From Pachyseris speciosa (Eukaryota > Cnidaria > Anthozoa > Scleractinia > Pachyseridae): 64,000 nt of DNA. This document shows positions 33,633 through 41,589 of this stretch, piece after piece; position 1 is the first letter of the stretch; every line of letters starts with the position of its first letter. Where the stretch lies: positions 511,501-575,500 of the forward strand of contig JAEMWC010000074.1 of assembly GCA_016490735.1 (NCBI GenBank). Direction: 5' to 3'. Below the pieces are notes generated by a model, which was not told where the DNA came from, ran no database searches, and was given only the letters and a program-made list of their open reading frames with translations. Position numbers and translations under genes: made by a program.

Positions 33633-34418
33633 ATGACAGAAATTTCATTACGATTCAACAGTAAAAACAGAGACAAAATTGGTGTTAGTAAGAGTCATGA
33701 TTTTGAAAAAAGATTCAATACACCTCTTAAATTAACGAATGATTTGAAATATGAAATGGCTGTGAATGTTATCAATATGACATACAGTTGGTACAATATC
33801 AGAGATATTTTTGGGAATAATCAAATTAAATACAGCTATGACAAAGGTGTAAACTGGGAAACAATAACATTCGTTAACGGGATGTATTCATACGACGATA
33901 TCAATAGTTACATTCATGAGTATATGAGAAAAAATAACCATGTACTGAATCCATCTGAAACAGACAAATCAAAATTCAAGTATGGTATTAACATGTATTT
34001 CGTTTTGTCAACATATCGCATTTTGATTGAACTCAATGAAAATTATCGTCTGGATCTGAGGAATCTTGATTTCAGAAAACTTATCGGTTTCGATTCAAAA
34101 TTAGTTCCAGCCACAGAATATGGAACAAATCTACCTGATATTACAAGAGGAGTAGATGAAATTTATATCAATTGTGATATGGTGATAGATAGCATTGTTG
34201 ATGGAAATAGCACAAATACAATCGCAGTTATACCAGTCACAGATCTCGTTAGAAGTTTACCTTTCACTTACAAACCTCGTTTTCTTTCATGGAATCCTGT
34301 CTCAACACATACAATCAGCTCAATACGCTTTTATGTCACAGACTCTTCTAGAGCTCCAGTCGATTTAAACGGGATAGATTGGTATATTGAGTTATTCTTG
34401 AGAGGGACAGAATTATAA
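33633..34418 (+). CDS. Penton / minor capsid protein (single jelly roll)
   Basis: 261 residues, typical for Polinton penton. Beta-rich throughout; characteristic start 'ISLRFNSKNRDK..VSKSHDFEKRF' and later 'FRKLIGFDSKLV' and 'GVDEIYINCDMV'. Forms the five-fold vertices of the icosahedral capsid. ATG lies in AGTATATG, 6 bp after the previous frame. Frame intact. Confidence 0.85.
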   Translation: MTEISLRFNSKNRDKIGVSKSHDFEKRFNTPLKLTNDLKYEMAVNVINMTYSWYNIRDIFGNNQIKYSYDKGVNWETITFVNGMYSYDDINSYIHEYMRKNNHVLNPSETDKSKFKYGINMYFVLSTYRILIELNENYRLDLRNLDFRKLIGFDSKLVPATEYGTNLPDITRGVDEIYINCDMVIDSIVDGNSTNTIAVIPVTDLVRSLPFTYKPRFLSWNPVSTHTISSIRFYVTDSSRAPVDLNGIDWYIELFLRGTEL

Positions 34419-34431
34419 AACCTAATAGTAT

Positions 34432-34674
34432 ATGAAACGGTTTGAGTTTAAAAAATATGAACAACATGGTGAAGGTATTGTGACTGATATGATCAAAACA
34501 GCTGGAAAAAAAGCAGCAACAACAATTGGTGAACATGCTGGCAAAAAAGCTGGTGACAAAATCATAGAACTTTTGAAAAAGAGAAAAAGTGGAAACAAGA
34601 GTGGAACTGAGAGTGTGAGCCAGACTGGTGGTTTAATCAAAAGAAAGAGAGGCCGACCTCGTAAAATAAAATAA
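34432..34674 (+). CDS. Small basic AT-hook protein
   Basis: 80 residues, strongly basic, with 'KRKRGRPRKIK' (AT-hook GRPRK core) at the C-terminus and Gly/Ala helices before it. Sits between penton and capsid genes, so it is probably a DNA-condensing core or capsid peptide; compare the small core proteins of adenoviruses. Starts in AGTATATG. Frame intact. Confidence 0.65.
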   Translation: MKRFEFKKYEQHGEGIVTDMIKTAGKKAATTIGEHAGKKAGDKIIELLKKRKSGNKSGTESVSQTGGLIKRKRGRPRKIK

Positions 34675-34696
34675 CTTTTATCTAACACAATAATAT

Positions 34697-35980
34697 ATGT
34701 CAAACTATCGTGACTCAAAATATATCGAAAGATATGAAGATGTAGTGTTCGAACTAGAGACAGCACTTATTACTGTAGTAGCAAACGGTGATCATCAGAG
34801 GAAAACAGGTTACCGATTCGTTGTTGATAACAGTGGAGAGACTACACCATTTGACTGGTATAATGCCCGTTTTAATGTTATTTTCAAAGAAAATAAGCTT
34901 GCAGATGGAGCTGACATTGCTGGTGCAGATCGAAATGGTATTGTTAATTCAGTTCACGCTCTTATTAACACCATTAATGTGAAAATGAATGGTCTTGATG
35001 TTTATGAATGCCGAGACGCTAACCAAGCCACAAATATTAAGTCATTGCTTGAGTATTCACAGGGTTATGCTGTAAGTCAGGGAACCAATGAGTTCTTCTA
35101 TCTTGACACCAGTAGAGGCGCTGAAAACAGAGTGGCACAAGCTGCTTATAACAAAGGATTCTCAGATCGTAAAGCTTTACTTAATGGTGGTGGTGAAGTA
35201 AATGCAGAGATAGCATTGAACAGATACGGTTTTTTCAAGAGCTTTTGGGATGAACTCATGCCTAACTCAAAAGTAGAGGTGAACCTGACACTTGAGAGTG
35301 ATGACAATATGATTTGGCAAGCTACTGATGAATGTCGTGTGATACTAACTAAATTCCAGCTAATTGTTCCTCGTATTATTTTCAATTCTGCGGGAAAGTC
35401 CTTATACATGAGCAAGTATCTTGACAACAGAAAGTGGACTTACATGAGAGAAATGGTTGAGAGAGGCAATTCAACAAGACAACAGACTGCCAATTTCCGT
35501 ATTTCCACAGGAATAAACAAACCCAGGCATGTTTTTGTATTCATCATCAATGATGCCAATGATTCGTCTCAGACAGCCAATAAATTTCTCTATAACACAT
35601 TCTCAGTTGCAAATAACCAAACTTTGACTGATTGTTATCTTGAAGTTGGCAATGGAAATGATTATCCAGAGGTTCATTATAAACCATCAACAGAACCAAC
35701 AAGAGTATTTAGAGATGTTTTGAAATATGTTCAAGCTGTAAACGATTTCAGTGAAAGTACCCTTCTTAACAGGGGCAATTTCGGTACAATATTCCCTTTT
35801 GTTTATTTCGATCTGACAAAACAGAAACAGGATATTAAAGATGGAATGACAAAACTGACTTTCAAATACACTTTGAGTGCTGCAACAAATGCTGATTACA
35901 GTGTGTATGCACTGGTCCTCTATGAGCAGGATATTGAGATGAGAAAGACTGATGGAAAATTAATTCTGAGATCTATGTAA
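34697..35980 (+). CDS. Major capsid protein (double jelly roll, hexon-like)
   Basis: 427 residues; shorter than vaccinia D13 (~550), as usual for Polintons. Beta-rich with two sandwich halves joined near residue ~210. Typical features: start 'SKYIERYEDVVFELETA', middle 'RYGFFKSFWDELMPNSKVEVNLTLESDDNMIWQA' region, and C-terminal 'MTKLTFKYTLSAA'. Trimers form the capsid faces. Starts in AATATATG. Frame intact. Confidence 0.92.
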   Translation: MSNYRDSKYIERYEDVVFELETALITVVANGDHQRKTGYRFVVDNSGETTPFDWYNARFNVIFKENKLADGADIAGADRNGIVNSVHALINTINVKMNGLDVYECRDANQATNIKSLLEYSQGYAVSQGTNEFFYLDTSRGAENRVAQAAYNKGFSDRKALLNGGGEVNAEIALNRYGFFKSFWDELMPNSKVEVNLTLESDDNMIWQATDECRVILTKFQLIVPRIIFNSAGKSLYMSKYLDNRKWTYMREMVERGNSTRQQTANFRISTGINKPRHVFVFIINDANDSSQTANKFLYNTFSVANNQTLTDCYLEVGNGNDYPEVHYKPSTEPTRVFRDVLKYVQAVNDFSESTLLNRGNFGTIFPFVYFDLTKQKQDIKDGMTKLTFKYTLSAATNADYSVYALVLYEQDIEMRKTDGKLILRSM

Positions 35981-36079
35981 ATTAAATTAAATAAATTAAA
36001 TAAATAATTAAATAAATAAAATAAATTAAATTAATTGATTGTTTTATATTAAATACAATTTAGTATAAACATATATTAT

Positions 36080-36959
36080 ATGACTACTTATCATCCTCAT
36101 GGAGTGAAACTTTCACAGGGTCAGAAACAAAAGCTAGCAAAAGCTTATGCAACAAATTCGCCTGTAACAATCAGGTTGACACATAGTGAATTGTCTGGTG
36201 GTGATCAACTAATGTTGACTAAGAGACAAATCAACAAACTGATTAAATCAAGTAGATCAGGAAAAGGTTCAGACATCAAGATATCAAAAAATCAAATCAG
36301 AAAAGCAGTTGTAGAAGGAGGCTCTCTTTGGTCCAGTCTTTTTTCACTTGGAACTAAACTTCTGCCTTATGCTACCAGAGCTGCATCAAAAGCTATCCCA
36401 GCGTTGGCTACAGGTGCAATAAGTCAACTTGGTAGTCTTGGTATTGACAAATTATTTGGCAGCAAGAAAGGAAGTGGACAAACAGGTGGTTTTATGATTC
36501 CTAATAATCTGCCTCAATTAATTATCTGCCTCAATTACTGAGCTTAGGTAACTTGCTCACAAAAGGACAGCTATCACAGATAATGAGCAAATTGCAGTCT
36601 GGTGGTGATGTTGTTATCAGACCCACAAAAGCGCAGACTGGACGGGGGATTGCGTCAATTCTTGCAAGCATTGGTATTCCTTTAGCCATAGAAGCAATTA
36701 GAAAATTAACTGGAAAAGGTTTGCATGTTGAAAGCAGCCGTCCAAGACGGTCATTAGATGTTCACGTTCCAGATCATATTATGAAAAAAAGAGGTGGGAA
36801 ACATGCTATGATTCCATGGCAATCCCCTCCTGTTTTTGGTACATGGGATAACCCAATAGGCATGGGAATGAAAAAAAAAAAAAAACCAAAGGAAAAGGAC
36901 TTCTACTGGGCAAAAACAGTCCATTCAATTCAATCCCCATACTAGGAACCATTTTGTAA
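36080..36959 (+). pseudogene. pVI-like amphipathic virion protein, frame-broken
   Basis: The first frame (36080-36541) has repeated 'LTKRQINKL'/'ISKNQIRKA' segments and then an amphipathic/hydrophobic helix (SLFSLGTKLLPYATRAASK), which recalls the membrane-lytic pVI of adenoviruses. The coding pattern resumes in another frame before 36553 (LLTKGQLSQIM...). The cause is visible: a 17-bp unit (CTGCCTCAATTAATTAT) is duplicated in tandem at about 36509-36542. A 15-A run near 36870 makes a second shift likely, because the open frame ending at TAA 36957 is reached only after it. Probably cleaved by the protease encoded next. Confidence 0.65.
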
Positions 36960-37414
36960 ATAAACCCTTATCCAACTTTGATTTAATCAATTGGGTTAAA
37001 CAACTTGGAATAAAACATTTTAGAGGAGTATTTTCAAGAGACAATCTGCCGAACCTGATGAGAAATAATGAATGTGGGATAGTCAATCTTGATTCCAAAA
37101 TTGGACCAGGTACTCATTGGGTATGTTATCGGAATTTCAAAAATGATAGATACTGTGAATACTTTGACTCATTTGGTTTAATGATGCCAACAGAAGTACA
37201 GAAATACATGGCTACAAGTGGGAAACAACTTGAATACTCTGGTGATGAGATACAAGAAAGGGATTCAGTATTGTGTGGATATTGGTGTTTATACTATCTT
37301 CTCGAGAGACAAAATGGGAGATCCATTCTTAATACAATACATAATGCTGAATTTGATCCAACAGACACAAGAGTCAATCACAGGTTTATCATAGATTACT
37401 TTGAAAATATCTAA
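36956..37414 (+). CDS. Adenain-like cysteine protease
   Basis: Virion maturation protease of the adenovirus-protease family. The order H...D...C is visible: 'GTHWVCY' (His, ~37114), 'YFDSFG' (Asp, ~37166), and 'VLCGYWCLYYL' (Cys, ~37277) with preceding polar residues. It is recognisable from 'FDLINWVKQLGIKHFRGVFSRDNLP', upstream of the first ATG (37058). The frame runs open into the preceding gene, so the true start is unresolved: it may overlap that gene or have been lost. Should cleave penton, pVI-like and other precursors. Confidence 0.85.
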   Translation, partial: VNKPLSNFDLINWVKQLGIKHFRGVFSRDNLPNLMRNNECGIVNLDSKIGPGTHWVCYRNFKNDRYCEYFDSFGLMMPTEVQKYMATSGKQLEYSGDEIQERDSVLCGYWCLYYLLERQNGRSILNTIHNAEFDPTDTRVNHRFIIDYFENI

Positions 37415-37426
37415 CTTATATGTATA

Positions 37427-37585
37427 ATGGTAAAATCATATTGTGTGAAACAGAAGAAAGTCACTGAATGTGTACCAGGAAGTGAAAGATATCAAAAGAC
37501 AAAAAATGGTCGAACTGTGATGAAATGTACTTGTGCTGAATGTGGAATCACAAAGACTAAATTTGTCAGAAATCGGGGAAACTAA
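37427..37585 (+). CDS. Small zinc-ribbon protein, 52 aa
   Basis: A short ORF begins with ATG at 37427 after TTATATGTATA, ending TAA. The start 'MVKSYCVKQKKVTE' and later 'TVMKCTCAECGITKTKF' resemble the DUF5679-type mini zinc ribbons of viruses and Polintons. The second cysteine of the first knuckle is absent (C-V-K-Q), so metal binding may be weakened. Fits between protease and PLA2 genes with 12-bp spacing. Confidence 0.65.
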   Translation: MVKSYCVKQKKVTECVPGSERYQKTKNGRTVMKCTCAECGITKTKFVRNRGN

Positions 37586-39349
37586 TTAGCCCGTCTGAAG
37601 GGGCGGGCATACTAGATTCAGCCGCAGATACGGCACTAACAGGATTCTTGGAACATGGAGTCCCTTATTTAGCAAAGAAAGGTGTAGAAATGGGAAGATA
37701 ATAGGGACTTTAAGCATCGACGACGAGAACGGCAACGGCGACGGAAAAACCGAGAAAATACTGGGAGAGGACGCGGTTGTGGAGTGAACTTGAAAGCAGT
37801 TAAGCAACCGCCGAAGACGCCAACTTCTCTCGAGATATTCCTTCGCGTTCAGCCATTTTAATGATAATATGACCGATGTAGATTTTTTACTGTTGTACAA
37901 ACTGAATACGTCAACAAATCAGTGCTGGAAAACGACAAGTGTTTATCGAGATTAGATATCACATTTTTAGCCGAGGTAATGTAATAAAATAAAACAAAAT
38001 AAAAATCACCAATATATTACCTAGAAGTAGCGACTAGATTAACATGAACTCAATTGAAATGTTCTGCAGCGAAGGCCGGGATTTGCGAGAAACGCTTTAG
38101 CAGTACGAGCATGCATGTCAATTTCCATATCTTTACATCTAGGAATTTGAACTGAAAACTACGATATGATAGAGAATTTTGGACGTTAGTTTTGAGCAGC
38201 ACTGATCACTAGTTATTTTTCTCGGCCAGGTTTAGTGTAAATTAACAGCTCTAGTATGTCTTATTTCGAATGCGAAAAAGTAATGTTAGAGAGAACTGTC
38301 GATAAACAGTGTGAGTCTCACAAATCATTTCTAATTTCAGAGGCATCGGCGCTAGCTTTTTGTTTTGAAACAACCGACTGATGAAAGTTTTTAAGCTTAT
38401 AGTTTGGGAAAAAAATCTGGCAACAACTCAATGATTCTATTCCTTGGTATCTTAAGGTATCAATCCATATTAAAATTATCAATTTGGGGGCAAAAATAGA
38501 GGTAAAATATGTGAAATGCTACTCACGTTTTCACTCAACGCCAAACTAAGCTTTGTCACGTCGGGCCCCGAAGCAGAACGTCAAAATATTTCGCGCCAGA
38601 CATGCGCAATGCGACATTTGGGTTTTCCCTCACAGTCTCACGTCGCCGTTGCCGTTCCCGTTGTCGATGCTTAAAGTCCCTAATATGCTTCTGAAGCAAT
38701 GAGAAATCCAAAGCTGCAAAAGAAATTAATTGACAAAGGACTTTCCCTCGCAAAGCCTGCAATCACAAAGGTTGGTAAAGAAGGCTTAATGCAATTGAGC
38801 ACTGCTATTAGACCCAAACGCTCTGACAAGAAAAAAATGTATAAAACAGATATTGCTGGAGTTGATTATACACGTGGTGGCTCATTGCTTGGAGATATCA
38901 TGTATGCAAAACCAGAAGATATACAAAAATGGGTAGCTAAAATCAATAAAATGGGAGGCGCGATTGATATCCATAAGGTAATTGGCAAGCTTCCTAAACC
39001 AAAAGCAGGTTGGACTCCAAGTAAGTATAAGTATATGGGACCATACAATCCATTGCATGAACAACTGGAATATGATCCATTGACTGGTGAGGTCTTGAAA
39101 TGGAATGTACAACCTTACAATAAGGTGGATGAAATAGCAGCTTACCACGATATTTGTTATGATATGGGAAAAAATAAAGGCGATTGTGATAGAACAATGG
39201 TCGAGTCACTAGATCAAATACCATATGGTGAGATGCCAAAATGGGGTCAAACAGCTAGATTCTTAATCGACAAAAAACAGAAACTTGGTCTCGGTGTTTC
39301 AAAAAACGGAAAAAGCCGTCGAGTGAAGAAAACTGGCAAGAAAAACTAG
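37586..39349 (+). pseudogene. PLA2-domain virion protein, disrupted by a MITE
   Basis: The 3' part (38684-39349) carries a parvovirus VP1-type phospholipase A2 domain: a Ca-loop-like 'YMGPYNPLHEQLEYDP' and catalytic 'YHDICYDMG' (HDxxY), then a basic tail. Such domains breach the endosomal membrane during entry. The 5' part (open ~37546-37700, 'ILDSAADTALTGFLEHG') lies on the other side of the 983-bp MITE; frames on both sides meet at the TA target site, so the gene was continuous before insertion. No ATG in the 5' part. The stretch after the insertion has its own ATG at 38699 and could still give a shortened product. Confidence 0.82.
37701..38683. mobile_element. MITE (TIR element, TA target) nested in the PLA2 gene
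   Basis: 983 bp with inverted ends TAGGGACTTTAAGCATCGAC, followed by GACGAGAACGGCAACGG and complements at 38640-38682. TA at 37699-37700 and 38684-38685 is the duplicated target. No transposase. It is younger than the Polinton. Confidence 0.88.
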
Positions 39350-40261
39350 CTGATGAATTACATGCACCCATAAAACGAAATTTCACTCGGCGGCGTGTGA
39401 TTGTAAATAAAATTGATGAAATATGGGCAAGTGATCTAGTTGAAATGCAACAGTTCAGTAAATGGAATAAAGGTTATCGATATCGTCTTATGGTTATTGA
39501 TGTCTTCAGCAAATATGGTTGGATTGTCCCATTGAAGGATAAGAAAGGTGAATCTGTCACTGAAGCATTCAAAACAATATTCAAGGAAGGCAGAAAACCA
39601 CAGTATTTATGGGTTTTACAAGTTTTACAACAAACACTTGAAGGACTTGCTAGAGAAACATAGTGTACAGATGTACTCAACTGAGAATGAAGAGAAGTCA
39701 TCAGTAGTTGAAAGATGGAATAGGACAATGAAGTCCAAAATGTGGAAACAGTTCACTGTTCAAGGTAATACACAGTATTTAGACATGTTACCAAAATTAG
39801 TGAAACAGTATAATAATACCAAACATTCAAGCATAAAGATGACACCCGTTGAAGCATCTGATAAGAGGAATGAAGGAACTGTTTACTTCAATTTGTATGG
39901 TGATATGAAAACATTAAAACAGAAACCGAAATTCAAAATAGGTGATAAGGTTCGAATATCTAAGTATAAACGGAATGTGTTCGACAAGGGCTATACACCA
40001 AATTGGACTGAAGAAGTGTTTACAGTTGATAAGATCCAGTACACTAATCCAATAACATACAAAATAAAGGATCTGAAAGGTGAAGATATTGAAGGGAGTT
40101 TTTATGAAGCTGAATTATTGAAAGCCAGACAGGATGTTTTCCGTATTGATAAAGTCATTCGCAGAGATTACAAGAAGAAACAAGCTTTGGTGAAGTGGAA
40201 GGGTTACAGTGACGAATTTAACAGTTGGATACCGTTCAAGGATTTAAAAGACATATTATAA
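39322..40261 (+). pseudogene. Polinton integrase with C-terminal chromodomain, catalytic core damaged
   Basis: Retroviral-type integrase, open in the first frame from before the PLA2 stop (overlap) with 'ENWQEKLADELH'. First catalytic Asp in 'EIWASDLVEM' (~39433). The glutamate region 'YSTENEEKSSVVERWNRT' (~39676-39730) lies in a second frame (39548-40261). Between them, near 39605-39635, the sequence goes from 'PQYLWV' straight to 'FYNKHLKDLL', and the conserved Asp-containing segment of the family is missing along with the frame. A chromodomain (FRIDKVIRRDYKKKQALVKW) ends the protein. Inactive as it stands. Confidence 0.85.
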
Positions 40262-40414
40262 AGAGAAAATTATCTAACATATATGTGAGTAGACCCTACA
40301 GTAGTACATACTGTCATTTGCTATTATGTAGCCAAGAATATTATTATTCCTGACTATATTTAAACACAGGTCGAAAATGAATTAAAAAATAAATTATTAT
40401 AATATAATATACAA
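40262..40414 (+). promoter_or_regulatory. AT-rich promoter-like gap before the BRO gene
   Basis: A 153-bp gap with 'TATCTAACATATATG' at about 40271 and TATAATATAATATACAAATG at the next start. Confidence 0.35.
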
Positions 40415-41254
40415 ATGCAAAAATATTCCTACAATAATAAAGAATTGGATGTATCAATAGATTGCTATCTTGATGATAACAATGACATTTGGTTCAGAGG
40501 AAGAGACATAGCTATTATTCTCGACTATAAAAATCCACAAAAGGCAATCAAGGATCATGTTTTATCTGATGATAGAATCTTAAGAGACCACAAAATAAGC
40601 ATAAATTCACGATGTAACAAAACGGTCCCTCGTGCTGAGGCCACTGATTCACGATGTAACAAAACGTTACCTCGTGCTGAGACCATTGAAAAAACTTTCA
40701 AATGTTTTTTTATAAATGAATCAGGATTTTATTCACTAATACTGTCCTCTAAAAAACAGGAAGCAGCAAAATTTAAACATTGGGTTACATCTAAAGTGTT
40801 GCCATCAATCAGAAAACAGGGGTATTACAATCAGTTCAATGACAGAAGCAATAATATGCTGATGATTGAAAGTGAAGATGATCTGCACTACAAGATTGTG
40901 TCATTCATCAGAAAGAAATATGAAGACGCATTAATGGTGGCGGGATTAGGTGAAAATCAAATAAGCCCGAACATTAGAATCAGAAGTTATAAGAAAGGAT
41001 ATATGGCTGGACAATGTGATTTAATGCTGATGAATCCCACAAGAAAATACAATGCTCTTTGTCTTGAATTTAAAAGCCCAACAGGTGTGTATAAAGTGTC
41101 AGACAAACAGTCTGATATGAAGCTAATGTATGAGAAAAACAAATGCAAATACCTCATGAGCAATAGTTTCGAAGACTTGATTCATGAAATAACTAAACAC
41201 TTAGAAGAAAGCAAATTATACTTATCAAGAAGGAAAGATTTAAAAGAAAATTAA
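40415..41254 (+). CDS. BRO-N protein fused to a VRR-NUC-like nuclease domain
   Basis: 279 residues. The N-terminal half is a BRO-N DNA-binding domain ('IWFRGRDIAIILDYKNPQKA', 'FINESGFYSLIL', 'FKHWVTSKVLPSIRKQG'). It is followed by a PD-(D/E)XK-type module resembling VRR-NUC: 'MAGQCDLMLM' (Asp), 'NALCLEFKSPTG' (E-x-K), 'VSDKQ' (Gln). An insert in BRO-N (~66-93) is a tandem 42-bp duplication (two 'SRCNKT.PRAE' copies). Probably a DNA-binding nuclease for replication or repair, or against competitors. Frame intact. Confidence 0.75.
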   Translation: MQKYSYNNKELDVSIDCYLDDNNDIWFRGRDIAIILDYKNPQKAIKDHVLSDDRILRDHKISINSRCNKTVPRAEATDSRCNKTLPRAETIEKTFKCFFINESGFYSLILSSKKQEAAKFKHWVTSKVLPSIRKQGYYNQFNDRSNNMLMIESEDDLHYKIVSFIRKKYEDALMVAGLGENQISPNIRIRSYKKGYMAGQCDLMLMNPTRKYNALCLEFKSPTGVYKVSDKQSDMKLMYEKNKCKYLMSNSFEDLIHEITKHLEESKLYLSRRKDLKEN

Positions 41255-41287
41255 ATTGATATAAAAATAAAAATATATAGATTATAT

Positions 41288-41485
41288 ATGGAGAATCAAA
41301 ATGTCAAGAGAGGTCGGGGAAGGCCTAGAGTTCTCAGTGATGAGGAAAGAAAAAAACACAAGACTACCTGTATGCTAAATAAAGAATGGTACTGTAACAT
41401 ATGTAAGACAGGACGTAACTACACAATGGCAGGAAAATCTTGTCATATTAAAACAAAAAAACATCAAAAAAATATTCTTCAATAA
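41288..41485 (+). CDS. Small AT-hook plus C2H2 zinc-finger protein, 65 aa
   Basis: 'KRGRGRPRVLS' is an AT-hook; 'WYCNICKTGRNYTMAGKSCHIKTKKH' has the Cys-x2-Cys...His-x4-5-His spacing of a C2H2 finger. Likely DNA-binding regulator or accessory factor. ATG in TATATATGG. Frame intact. Confidence 0.65.
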   Translation: MENQNVKRGRGRPRVLSDEERKKHKTTCMLNKEWYCNICKTGRNYTMAGKSCHIKTKKHQKNILQ

Positions 41486-41589
41486 TTACAATTCAAAAGG
41501 ATCCAGTAATTGGATCAATTGAATTCTCAACCATATTTAAACGCAGACGGAAATGTTTTAAAGAAATAATAACTATAGATATATTATAA

